From: JALRHH01 sp964590315
GTDB lineage: Bacteria; Patescibacteriota; Saccharimonadia; Saccharimonadales; JALRHH01
Assembly: GCA_964590315.1 (NCBI GenBank)
Contig: CAZPVS010000014.1
Coordinates: forward strand, 1 to 26,582
DNA length: 26,582 bases
Reading direction: 5' to 3'
Shown: piece after piece, positions 1 to 5,893 of the stretch
Layout: each line of letters opens with the position of its first letter
Position numbering within the stretch: position 1 is the stretch's first letter
The notes under the pieces: model-generated
The model's input: only the letters and a program-made list of their open reading frames with translations
What the model was told of the DNA's origin: nothing
Database searches by the model: none
Position numbers and translations under genes: made by a program

Positions 1-4
1 TTAC

Positions 5-97
5 GGAGAGGTACCCAAGTGGCTGAAGGGGACGGTTTGCTAAATCGTTAGGGGGGAGCGATCTCCCGCGAGGGTTCGAATCCCTCTCTCTCCGCCA
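5..97 (+). tRNA. tRNA-Ser(GCU)
   Basis: Cloverleaf of a type II (long variable arm) tRNA. The acceptor GGAGAGG pairs with TCTCTCC, followed by discriminator G and an encoded CCA at 95-97. The anticodon stem ACGGT/ATCGT encloses a loop with GCT at 39-41. The variable arm runs from about 49 to 70, and the T arm GAGGG-TTCGAAT-CCCTC ends at 86. Anticodon GCT with a long variable arm identifies serine (AGC/AGU codons). The last 21 bases recur downstream at 245-265. Confidence 0.95.
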
Positions 98-134
98 AAT
101 AAATAGAACCTGCCTTGGTAGGTTCTATTTATTT
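98..134 (+). terminator. Rho-independent terminator of tRNA-Ser(GCU)
   Basis: A perfect 14-15 bp stem starts at the CCA end of the tRNA (97-111 pairs with 120-134, loop 112-119). It ends in an A/T-rich arm, so the T-run lies in the stem itself. Confidence 0.75.
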
Positions 135-143
135 GTTGAAAGT

Positions 144-265
144 GATTCGAACGGACAGTCCAGTGGACTGTCCCGAACCTTGCCCCAGAAAGGCCATGGG
201 CCTTTGGGGTCGTCTAAGCAGAGCAATTTGTTCTGCTGACGAGGCGAATCCCTCTCTCTCCGCCA
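144..265 (+). repeat. Structured repeat unit 1 ending in a tRNA-Ser 3' end copy
   Basis: The unit is closed by GATTCG (144-149) pairing with CGAATC (245-250). Inside lie three hairpins: a perfect 10-bp palindrome with a one-base centre (153-173), a hairpin with a 7-bp and a 4-bp stem around loop ATG (183-209), and AGCAGA/TCTGCT (217-237). Bases 245-265 are identical over 21 bases to the tRNA-Ser(GCU) 3' end including CCA, and a terminator follows directly. A second unit lies exactly 170 bases downstream, with compensatory changes in the palindrome. It could be a tRNA-derived structured RNA, a degenerate tRNA gene copy, or the footprint of integration at a tRNA 3' end. It does not fold as a normal tRNA because the 5' acceptor strand is missing. 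Confidence 0.6.
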
Positions 266-302
266 AGAAAATGCAGTCTACTGAAAGTAGGCTGTTTTTT
301 CT
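266..302 (+). terminator. Terminator after repeat unit 1
   Basis: A 17-bp stem with one mismatch and G-U pairs (266-282 with 286-302, loop GAA) begins directly after the CCA copy. It carries a run of six T in the 3' arm, the same arrangement as the terminator behind the real tRNA. Confidence 0.65.
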
Positions 303-312
303 TGCTGAAATA

Positions 313-387
313 GGATTCGAACGGGTAGTCCAGTGGACTACCCCGGCACTTTTGGAGGACACTTCCGACAAAAGCGAATCCCTCTCT
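313..387 (+). repeat. Structured repeat unit 2, degenerate 3' end
   Basis: Closing stem GGATTCG (313-319) pairs with CGAATCC (375-381). The palindrome at 323-343 is again 10 bp with one central base. It keeps the core AGTCCA-G-TGGACT, but two outer pairs differ from unit 1 on both arms. A second hairpin is CTTTTG/CAAAAG (349-374). Only 13 bases of the tRNA 3' end copy survive (375-387), and there is no CCA. The offset to unit 1 is 170 bases. Confidence 0.55.
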
Positions 388-434
388 AAAGTTAGAAATT
401 GCTGGAGCCAAGTCTGTAAAACAAGTTGTTTGAT

Positions 435-459
435 ATTCCAGACCTCCGTCTGGAATTTT
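435..459 (+). terminator. Rho-independent terminator
   Basis: ATTCCAGAC (435-443), loop CTCC, GTCTGGAAT (448-456), then TTT. The 9-bp perfect stem closes the repeat region ahead of the endonuclease gene. The rest of 388-523 shows no further gene. Confidence 0.75.
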
Positions 460-523
460 CTCTTCAGGATACAACACACAATCACATGAGAGGTATGTTC
501 AAGCAGTTTAAAAATATGCTTTT

Positions 524-538
524 CGTTATAAAATAACG
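524..538 (+). promoter_or_regulatory. Palindromic -10 region of the endonuclease gene
   Basis: CGTTAT-AAA-ATAACG is a perfect palindrome that contains the -10-like TATAAA (527-532), 8 bases before the ATG at 541. No good -35 is visible and there is no Shine-Dalgarno, so transcription probably starts at or near the start codon. The palindrome could be bound by the helix-turn-helix part of the encoded protein (inference). Confidence 0.45.
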
Positions 539-540
539 AT

Positions 541-1530
541 ATGCGCGCTAAGCTAACGACGTCAAGCCGTGCCCAGCTATTTAAAGAATTATATAGCCGA
601 GGGTTCGATATGACGCGTATTGCAACTATCGCTCATGTTAGTAGGCGGACTGTAACGGATTGGAAGAGTGGTAAGTATACCGTACCCTATGAGAAGTTAC
701 AGCTCATTACCAACGCTGCAGGTCTAGATCTTTCCCTGTTCGCCATTGATATAATAGAGGACTGGTCACATACGAGTAGAGCGGGGAGGAAAGGGGCCGC
801 AATTACCATTGCCAGATACGGACCTCCCGGCACGCTGCAGAGCCGTAAAAAAGGTGGTCATAATTCGTACCTGGCTCGTCGTACTAAAGTAACCGACATA
901 TTCGCAAGAAATCCCATAACCATACCCGCACGAGATGAGGTATTGGCAGAATTCATGGGAATAATGATTGGGGACGGTACGCTGAGCAAGTACCAAGCAT
1001 CGATTGCACTCAATTCAATCGTTGACGTGGAATACGGTGAGTTTGTACAGCATGTTACTGAAAAATTATTCGGCCTTCGCCCAGCCATCACTCTTCGTAC
1101 TGGTGCAAATTGTTTTACTATCACTTGTTCTTCAATTGAGCTGGTTAGCTTCCTAGTTGCTGCAGGCCTCCCAATCGGTAGCAAAATAGTGCAAAACCAC
1201 TCGATTCCAGATTGGATAATGGGTGACCCGGCATTAATGGTCGCGTGTTTGCGTGGTGTTTTTGATACAGATGGTTGTATTTACCTCGAGAAACATGTTA
1301 TAAATGGCAAGTCATACTGTTATCCAAGATTATCGTTCGTAAGTGCGTCAAGTGCTCTCCGACAGGCAATCTACCGTTCGTTACTCGAGTTACAGCTTCA
1401 ACCCAAGATTAGGAACGACAGGAGTGTCAACCTGGAGAAGCGAGAGGATATCAAGCAGTATTACAGAGTAGTAGGATCACATAATCCTAAGCACCTTGAG
1501 CGTTTCAGGCAATTTGGAGGAGTCGGATAG
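541..1530 (+). CDS. LAGLIDADG homing endonuclease with N-terminal HTH
   Basis: Free-standing homing endonuclease, 329 aa. Residues about 14-62 form a helix-turn-helix (RIATIAHVSRRTVTDWKSG). Two LAGLIDADG motifs follow: FMGIMIGDG (138-146, acidic D145) and LRGVFDTDG (237-245, D244). This is the two-motif, single-chain form that cuts long asymmetric DNA sites as a monomer. Homing enzymes normally spread their own gene by cutting an allele that lacks it. The stop codon lies inside the next gene: the last 15 coding bases are also the first 15 of tRNA-Ser(UGA). No group I intron core and no split exon was recognised; the tRNA genes on both sides look whole. Base and codon use is not obviously foreign. 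The HTH may give site preference or autorepression (inference). Family assignment is firm; target and activity are unknown. Confidence 0.85.
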   Translation: MRAKLTTSSRAQLFKELYSRGFDMTRIATIAHVSRRTVTDWKSGKYTVPYEKLQLITNAAGLDLSLFAIDIIEDWSHTSRAGRKGAAITIARYGPPGTLQSRKKGGHNSYLARRTKVTDIFARNPITIPARDEVLAEFMGIMIGDGTLSKYQASIALNSIVDVEYGEFVQHVTEKLFGLRPAITLRTGANCFTITCSSIELVSFLVAAGLPIGSKIVQNHSIPDWIMGDPALMVACLRGVFDTDGCIYLEKHVINGKSYCYPRLSFVSASSALRQAIYRSLLELQLQPKIRNDRSVNLEKREDIKQYYRVVGSHNPKHLERFRQFGGVG

Positions 1531-1603
1531 TGGTTTATTCCAGTGGTCTTGAAAACCGCCAAGCTGAGAGGCTTCGTGGGTTCGAATCCCACCTCCTCCG
1601 CCA
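1516..1603 (+). tRNA. tRNA-Ser(UGA)
   Basis: Acceptor GGAGGAG pairs with CTCCTCC, discriminator G, encoded CCA at 1601-1603. The anticodon loop CT-TGA-AA has TGA at 1550-1552 with stem GTGGT/ACCGC. A long variable arm (AAGCTGAGAGGCTTC) follows, then T arm GTGGG-TTCGAAT-CCCAC. It reads UCA codons. Its first 15 bases are shared with the end of the upstream endonuclease gene, whose TAG stop falls in the D-arm. Confidence 0.95.
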
Positions 1604-1644
1604 AATAAATGCGGTCTGCTTGCAAAAGTAGGCCGTATTTATTT
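1604..1644 (+). terminator. Terminator of tRNA-Ser(UGA)
   Basis: A roughly 19-bp stem with three G-U pairs begins at the CCA end (1603-1621 with 1626-1644, loop GCAA). It has the same AAATAAAT...ATTTATTT arms as the terminator behind the first tRNA-Ser. Confidence 0.75.
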
Positions 1645-1645
1645 T

Positions 1646-1682
1646 GGTTCTGCGGACGAGGCGAATCCCTCCCTTTCCGCCA
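1646..1682 (+). repeat. Third copy of the tRNA-Ser 3' end repeat
   Basis: Bases 1648-1682 match 231-265 at 32 of 35 positions. The match covers TTCTGC(G/T)GACGAGG, the CGAATCCCT segment and the terminal CCA. The upstream palindromes of units 1 and 2 are absent, so this is a truncated unit. As in unit 1, a terminator hairpin follows. Confidence 0.55.
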
Positions 1683-1688
1683 GATAAC

Positions 1689-1715
1689 TAGCCCGTTATG
1701 CATGGGCTATTTTTT
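1689..1715 (+). terminator. Rho-independent terminator
   Basis: TAGCCC (1689-1694) pairs with GGGCTA (1704-1709), followed by TTTTTTATTT. It sits between the tRNA region and the convergent comF stop. Confidence 0.7.
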
Positions 1716-1719
1716 ATTT

Positions 1720-2391
1720 CTACTGCTTTTGTGCAAAAACAGCTGCGTTTATATGTTGGACGCCAGACTGTTTCAGTAATTTCGCTGCGGCCTCGAGCGT
1801 GGCACCAGTCGTCAGGATATCATCTACAAGCAGTACCGTCTCTTCTGGGATCTGCACCGAACGTTTTATGCGATAATTTGCCGCAGCCTGGGCCAGGCGC
1901 TGCTTTTTCGTTGCCCCGACCTGCCGGGCCTGCCCATGCCGTTCCAGGAGACACACTAGCTTCATGCCACGCATCCGCGCAAACTCGCGAGCAATTAATT
2001 GTGATTGGTCGTAGCCACGTAATCGAACTCGGCTCGTTGCGGTCGGAATATACGTCATGACTGTTTTTTCTGGCGGTAGGGCAGGCACATATTCGTTCAT
2101 TAATCGAGCGATTGTTGCAGCCCCCATCCGTCCACGAGCAAACTTTACTGCGTGGATTAAGGCTTTTGCATCCCCAGCGTAAGGAGTAGTAACCCAGACA
2201 TGGTCCAGCCCGCTTTTCTTCCGGCAGGTAGCGCAGACACGCGACTGGGTGCTGAGTTTTTTGCAGTGGTAACAGCGCTCCGGGATGGGAGGTAGTGCGT
2301 CATGGATACACCATTGGCATAGTAGTGTACCCTCTCTCCCACAGTGGACGCATTGGTGAGGAGCCAGCAAACTGATGAGCTGTTCTAGCAT
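1720..2391 (-). CDS. comF: ComF family amidophosphoribosyltransferase-like protein
   Basis: 223 aa when started at the ATG at 2391. Four CxxC pairs (C14/C17, C25/C28, C40/C43, C53/C56) form the N-terminal zinc-binding region. The C-terminal phosphoribosyltransferase fold shows the PRPP-binding signature VLLVDDILTTGAT at 186-198. In competent bacteria ComF acts in the cytoplasm during DNA uptake; its exact reaction is not settled. The frame is open up to 2571, but an ATG there would give about 60 residues with no family match. ATG 2391 is 6 bases behind a TATCAT -10-like element (TTACAA 18 bases further up) without a Shine-Dalgarno, so a leaderless start is likely. ATG 2406 is the alternative. 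It is divergent from hsp20. Together with the T4SS genes it hints at DNA import, which is inference. Confidence 0.85.
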   Translation of the reverse strand: MLEQLISLLAPHQCVHCGREGTLLCQWCIHDALPPIPERCYHCKKLSTQSRVCATCRKKSGLDHVWVTTPYAGDAKALIHAVKFARGRMGAATIARLMNEYVPALPPEKTVMTYIPTATSRVRLRGYDQSQLIAREFARMRGMKLVCLLERHGQARQVGATKKQRLAQAAANYRIKRSVQIPEETVLLVDDILTTGATLEAAAKLLKQSGVQHINAAVFAQKQ

Positions 2392-2443
2392 ACGCTTATG
2401 ATACATGTTGTTTTTAATGTGTTGTAAATAATCCGTCTGGTTG

Positions 2444-2472
2444 TTGCACCTCTGAAGCGTAGTAGTTATACT
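2444..2472 (+). promoter_or_regulatory. Promoter of hsp20
   Basis: TTGCAC (2444-2449), 17-base spacer, TATACT (2467-2472). Predicted start near 2479 gives a leader of about 95 bases before the hsp20 ATG. The leader has only a weak CCCC-TTAC-GGGG hairpin, and no clear heat-shock operator was found. Confidence 0.65.
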
Positions 2473-2573
2473 GAGGAGTAACAAAAATTGCAAACGATAT
2501 TCTTGTGCGAGAAACCCCTTACGGGGAACAGGGAATACAAAATCGAAAATAATCTGTTTGGAGGGTAACAACT

Positions 2574-3047
2574 ATGGCGCGACGTAGCCGCGACGAAGAT
2601 CTGCTGATGGAAGATGAATTGACCGCAGCATTCCTGGGTGAAGATGACCTGCCTACTGGCAACGATCCCGCATTACAACAAACCGCAGCACCTGCTGATG
2701 ACTGGGAAGAGGACGATGCTGTTCCTGGGCAATTAGCTGTTGATGTGTACGAAACACGTGAAAGGCTCGTTGTAAAGGCTCGTACTGCTGGCGTGAACAA
2801 GCACGACCTAGACGTCAGTATTGCAGACAATACTTTGAGTATCCGTGGTACGCTCTCTGCTGGTAACGAAGAGGACGTAGAGAACTACTTCGTCCAAGAG
2901 TGTTACTGGGGTGAGTTTAGCCGCAGCATTGCACTGCCTGTTCCCGTCAAAGAAGACGAAATCGAGGCAGTCCTCAAGGACGGTGTCCTGACCATCTCAT
3001 TTACGAAGGTCAAGCAAGACACGGTCAAGAAAATCCAAATTATGTAG
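2574..3047 (+). CDS. Small heat shock protein (Hsp20/alpha-crystallin)
   Basis: 157 aa ATP-independent holdase chaperone that keeps unfolding proteins soluble in the cytoplasm. An acidic, poorly conserved N-terminus (1-55) is followed by the alpha-crystallin domain (about 57-150), starting VDVYETRERLVVKA and ending with the conserved LKDGVLTISF strand. A short tail ends in KIQIM, where I-x-I/M resembles the oligomer-docking I-x-I motif. The start is fixed by GGAGGG (2560-2565) 8 bases before the ATG, and a strong terminator follows. It is a single-gene transcript divergent from comF. Length and domain order are normal for the family. Confidence 0.93.
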   Translation: MARRSRDEDLLMEDELTAAFLGEDDLPTGNDPALQQTAAPADDWEEDDAVPGQLAVDVYETRERLVVKARTAGVNKHDLDVSIADNTLSIRGTLSAGNEEDVENYFVQECYWGEFSRSIALPVPVKEDEIEAVLKDGVLTISFTKVKQDTVKKIQIM

Positions 3048-3065
3048 CCTCTGGCCGCATCAAAT

Positions 3066-3094
3066 AAAAGCCCTCTCTCACCGAGAGGGCTTTT
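3066..3094 (+). terminator. Terminator of hsp20
   Basis: AAAAGCCCTCTC (3066-3077), loop TCACC, then GAGAGGG and CTTTT: a 12-bp perfect stem with a T tract. Confidence 0.85.
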
Positions 3095-3198
3095 AACTAT
3101 AGTAACCGCCACCCATAATTCTTTAACCCCGACATAGGAACAACATATAAGGCCACAGACCTAATGGTCGCAGCCGCCGAAGGTTTGTCAGAAATAAA

Positions 3199-3229
3199 AA
3201 AGGCCCCGTGCATGGCGCAGGGGGCCTTT
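3199..3229 (-). terminator. Terminator of the pilin operon
   Basis: AAAGGCCCC (3199-3207) pairs with GGGGCCTTT (3221-3229). Read on the minus strand the hairpin is followed by TTTTTTATTT, 16 bases after the stop of the last pilin gene. The 3095-3198 stretch between the two terminators shows no gene. Confidence 0.85.
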
Positions 3230-3244
3230 CTTGATCACTAAACT

Positions 3245-3655
3245 CTAGAGGCTACCGTCTCCGGCTGCCTTACTAAGCACAAACTTCACGATAAACTGTG
3301 CAAGCGCTACAACCACTAGACCGATAATCGCATACAGAATAGTGTTCTTAGCACTCGTGATGTTATTGGAGTCACCAGAGGAGGTAATATACTTCAGACC
3401 GCCAATGATGATCATAATCACCGCAATAACACCCACGATAACGGAAAAGATATTAATGATGGTGCTGATCATGTTGTTCACTTTGCCCTGAGGATCTCCA
3501 GTTTCACAGCCACCGCCGCCAATCTCCAGGTTAGCACCTTCACAGAGATTGCCCTGAATATCTGCTGCTGACACGGTAGCAGGAATAGCAAACGGGACAA
3601 GCAGTGCCGCCGCGATCAATGCATGCATGACATATTTTCTAATTGTTTGGATCAT
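3245..3655 (-). CDS. T4SS pilin-like protein (sixth in operon, own promoter)
   Basis: 136 aa. A signal peptide (1-30, cleavage near VSA-AD) is followed by a short loop with two Cys and two membrane segments (about 58-85 and 103-128). Between them lies the motif shared by all six paralogs: GG-x-KY-x4-GDS/P...AKN-x-I-x-YAI-x-G-L-V-VVALAQFIVKFV. The layout resembles VirB2/TrbC pilins and the T4SS-pilin family common in Patescibacteria. Ribosome binding site AAAGG lies about 9 bases before the ATG. It has its own extended -10 promoter in the 66-base gap behind the fifth gene and a terminator after it, so it can be made in excess of the others. That would suit the main pilus subunit (inference). 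Confidence 0.8.
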   Translation of the reverse strand: MIQTIRKYVMHALIAAALLVPFAIPATVSAADIQGNLCEGANLEIGGGGCETGDPQGKVNNMISTIINIFSVIVGVIAVIMIIIGGLKYITSSGDSNNITSAKNTILYAIIGLVVVALAQFIVKFVLSKAAGDGSL

Positions 3656-3685
3656 TGTTATTTACCTTTCTTATTTCTGTGCATA

Positions 3686-3714
3686 CTTATATCATACGGG
3701 CATTGTGACTTCAA
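3686..3714 (-). promoter_or_regulatory. Internal promoter for the last pilin gene
   Basis: Minus strand: TTGAAG, 17-base spacer, TATAAG, with an extended -10 TG (TGATATAAG). Predicted start near 3679 gives a leader of about 24 bases that carries the AAAGG ribosome binding site. Confidence 0.7.
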
Positions 3715-3721
3715 GGGAAGA

Positions 3722-4135
3722 CTAGCTTGCTTCTGTCATCACGAACTTCACGATAAACTGTGCAAGCGCCACTACTATTAAGCCCGCGATAACATAGATT
3801 ATGGTATTTCTGGCACTCTTTATCTTACTGGCATCGCCATCGGCCATCACAAACTTCAACCCGCCAACGATGAGCATGATAACGCCTATGACGCCAGCGA
3901 CGATGCTCAAAAAGTTGACGGTGACGGTAATAACTCTATTGAGGCCACTCCCAGCAGGTGACTGACAGTCTCCGTTTTCCGGACTAATACTCTGGAGTGT
4001 TTTACACGCCTCACTTCTTGCGTCGGTAGCAGCAATATACATTGGCATAGCAGTTGCTGGTGCTGGAGTGGTGACATAGAGCAGGGTAAAGAGCAGCGAT
4101 ATTGCGAGCCCCACAAACTTATGCGTGTATTTCAT
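3722..4135 (-). CDS. T4SS pilin-like protein (fifth in operon)
   Basis: 137 aa. Signal peptide 1-29, a roughly 30-residue outer loop with two Cys (EAC, GDC), membrane segments about 66-92 and 106-131. The inter-segment motif is GGLKFVMADGDASKIKSARN, and the end QFIVKFVMT is nearly identical to the last gene's QFIVKFVLS. That makes it the closest paralog of the 3245-3655 product, likely a recent duplication. Its start overlaps the stop of the fourth gene by 4 bases (ATGA type), so translation is coupled. Expected in the membrane or assembled into a pilus or channel. Confidence 0.78.
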   Translation of the reverse strand: MKYTHKFVGLAISLLFTLLYVTTPAPATAMPMYIAATDARSEACKTLQSISPENGDCQSPAGSGLNRVITVTVNFLSIVAGVIGVIMLIVGGLKFVMADGDASKIKSARNTIIYVIAGLIVVALAQFIVKFVMTEAS

Positions 4136-4545
4136 TTACCCAACCTGTCTACAATGAATAGTACGACGAATCTTGCAATCACCGCCACGACTATGCCAAT
4201 AATTGCATAAAGAATAGCATTCTTTGCGTTATTGGTCTTGGTTGGATCGCCCGTAGATAGCATGTATTGAATACCGGCGATGATTATCACGATAACCGCG
4301 GCAACCCCTATTACCAACGCAAGTATCGTCACTACCAACGCAAATACGCCATCCTGTCCGAACAGCCGGTCAGTCCCCGGCGTATCTTCAGCACATGCAG
4401 TTGGATTCTCGCCGCCTACACCGGTTGCATCATTGCATATATCATTCGGGACAAGGTCAAGCGCAAACACAGGCGCGCTGAGGGCAGGTACCATGAGCAA
4501 CCCGACTCCCATCACGGCTACAAATAAACGCATCAGCTTGTTCAT
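4132..4545 (-). CDS. T4SS pilin-like protein (fourth in operon)
   Basis: 137 aa. Signal peptide 1-28 (ending VFA), outer loop with two Cys (DIC, TAC), membrane segments about 67-93 and 105-133. Between them is GIQYMLSTGDPTKTNNAKN, the family motif with GDP. Both ends overlap neighbours by 4 bases (4542-4545 and 4132-4135), so it belongs to one translationally coupled operon. The second segment ends with Arg/Asp (VDRLGK), as in the third gene's VVNRV. Substrate or partner is unknown; the family assignment rests on the motif and topology. Confidence 0.78.
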   Translation of the reverse strand: MNKLMRLFVAVMGVGLLMVPALSAPVFALDLVPNDICNDATGVGGENPTACAEDTPGTDRLFGQDGVFALVVTILALVIGVAAVIVIIIAGIQYMLSTGDPTKTNNAKNAILYAIIGIVVAVIARFVVLFIVDRLGK

Positions 4546-4820
4546 ACGCGGTTTACCACAAACCCCACGATGCTAAACGCTGCCATAGAGACAGCGAGCC
4601 CCACGATCGCATAAATTATCATGTTCTTTGCCTTGGCCACATCAGCTGGTTCGCCCCGTGCCAATATGTACTTCAGGCCGGCCCACATGAGCACAACCAC
4701 CGCCACCGCTCCGGCAAGCATAAACACCAATTGAAACATCTCGTCAACAGCAGATTGGTTTAATTGTCCCTTGGGAATGTTAAAGTCCGATGGCTTTGTC
4801 TGAGAAAAAAACGTCTTCAT
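4542..4820 (-). CDS. T4SS pilin-like protein (third in operon), no signal peptide
   Basis: 92 aa, the shortest paralog. It starts with a soluble N-terminus (about 25 residues) instead of a signal peptide and has no Cys. Membrane segments lie at about 27-52 and 66-88, separated by GLKYILARGEPADVAKAKNM; GEP replaces the GDP of most paralogs. It lies 2 bases behind the second gene and overlaps the fourth by 4 bases. The lack of a signal peptide suggests direct inner-membrane insertion, possibly as a platform component rather than a shed subunit (inference). Confidence 0.72.
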   Translation of the reverse strand: MKTFFSQTKPSDFNIPKGQLNQSAVDEMFQLVFMLAGAVAVVVLMWAGLKYILARGEPADVAKAKNMIIYAIVGLAVSMAAFSIVGFVVNRV

Positions 4821-4822
4821 AA

Positions 4823-5182
4823 TTAAGTCAGTCTCCCGCCAATAAACGAGACGACTCCGGTCGCAACCAGCGTAATGACCAGACCGATGATAGCATTCAC
4901 AATAGTATGCTTCGCGGCGCCTGCCTTGTCTGGTTCACCCTGGCTTGTCATATATAAGAACCCGCCGTATATCACGAATGCCACGGCAGCGATAGTGCCG
5001 ATCCGTAGCAGCAGTTCTACAATTGCCAGTAGTATCGCCCCAATATCATCAGGAAAGTTAAATTCTGGGCTACAACGCCCTGTGTCGTCTTTTTCTCCCG
5101 GGAGGTACTTATACCAAGAGGGAAGAATGGGGATGCCCTTTGTCTGACACGCCGCAGCAAATTGCGTAAGGACGTCTTGCAT
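4823..5182 (-). CDS. T4SS pilin-like protein (second in operon)
   Basis: 119 aa. It has no typical signal peptide: the N-terminus is soluble with two Cys (AAC, GRC). Membrane segments lie at about 48-75 and 88-113, with the family motif GGFLYMTSQGEPDKAGAAKH between them. The start codon directly abuts the stop of the 5183-5836 gene. Together with the 92-aa paralog it forms the GEP subgroup of the array. Confidence 0.74.
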   Translation of the reverse strand: MQDVLTQFAAACQTKGIPILPSWYKYLPGEKDDTGRCSPEFNFPDDIGAILLAIVELLLRIGTIAAVAFVIYGGFLYMTSQGEPDKAGAAKHTIVNAIIGLVITLVATGVVSFIGGRLT

Positions 5183-5836
5183 CTAGAAAATACCTCCGGG
5201 CACAAGCCATTGCAATAATGCAAAACCAAATATCAGGAGTAGTAATGCCGTAAGGGCAGCTATTATCTTGTGTTTTGCGGCTTGTATTTTACTCGGATCT
5301 GCACCGGCCATAGAATACTGAATTCCGCCATATATCAACGTGCTGATGATAACCAGCCCTGCAATGCCACCTAGGATGTTGGTAATCGTAATAACCATCT
5401 TGATGATGCCGCAATTATCCTTATCTAGTTTCTCGCCATTTTTCGGCTTGCAGTCTTCCTTGATAGGCTCAATGCCACTGGTCGTAGTTGGCGCATTGCT
5501 GTTCTTCTGACCTTCCTTATACTGGTCGTGATATTCCTTGAGACAATCCTCATCGAGACGGACGTTGCCGTTTGCGGGAGCGCACTCGTTCACTTGACTG
5601 ACCGTAAGGCTGTTACAGAAATTATTGGGAAACCCCATATCCTTACACTTCTTCACGTATTTATCAACACATTCCTGCTGCATGGTCACTTGACTATCGG
5701 TACTTGCGCTCGGAGGACAGGCAGTAGCGGCGAGCACCCCTTGAGGAGAAGAGAGCCCCGAACCCATCAATGTGCCGACCATAACCAGTGCAGCAAGCAC
5801 CATCTTTATCCGTTGTCTGTATTTGCTTATCGTCAT
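5183..5836 (-). CDS. Cysteine-rich T4SS pilin-like protein (first in operon)
   Basis: 217 aa, the longest paralog. A signal peptide (1-36, ending VLA) precedes an extra outer domain of about 110 residues with eight Cys (four possible disulfides) and a Thr/Ser linker. Two membrane segments follow (about 143-168 and 186-211), with the family motif YGGIQYSMAGADPSKIQAAKH. The outer domain has no recognised family. The ATG at 5834-5836 is 8 bases from the -10 TATAGT, so the mRNA is probably leaderless. It heads the six-gene operon and is divergent from the VirB6-like gene, which fits shared use in one machine. A surface-exposed, disulfide-stabilised head suggests a tip or adhesive role (inference). 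Confidence 0.75.
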   Translation of the reverse strand: MTISKYRQRIKMVLAALVMVGTLMGSGLSSPQGVLAATACPPSASTDSQVTMQQECVDKYVKKCKDMGFPNNFCNSLTVSQVNECAPANGNVRLDEDCLKEYHDQYKEGQKNSNAPTTTSGIEPIKEDCKPKNGEKLDKDNCGIIKMVITITNILGGIAGLVIISTLIYGGIQYSMAGADPSKIQAAKHKIIAALTALLLLIFGFALLQWLVPGGIF

Positions 5837-5844
5837 TTACCTAA

Positions 5845-5873
5845 ACTATAGGACATTATCCGCTATTTTTCAA
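5845..5873 (-). promoter_or_regulatory. Promoter of the pilin operon
   Basis: Minus strand: TTGAAA, 17-base spacer, TATAGT, then 8 bases to the ATG at 5836. The predicted transcript begins 1-2 bases before the start codon. Confidence 0.65.
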
Positions 5874-5893
5874 AATCCGGTCCGACTAAGTAA

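Noticed and set aside
115..489. Open frames of 87-124 codons on both strands across the tRNA/repeat region
   Set aside because: They run through tRNA 3' end copies, palindromes and terminators and have no ribosome binding site; translations such as ERGIR or GFE are typical of spurious frames over tRNA sequence.
541..1530. Group I intron splitting a tRNA, with the endonuclease as intron-encoded protein
   Set aside because: Both tRNA-Ser genes are complete and continuous, and no split exon or intron core was seen.
2392..2571. Longer comF start at 2571
   Set aside because: The extra 60 residues have no family match and would overlap the hsp20 promoter region; no ribosome binding site is present.
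2479..2573. RNA thermometer in the hsp20 leader
   Set aside because: The only hairpin seen is a 4-bp CCCC/GGGG stem that does not mask the GGAGGG site convincingly.
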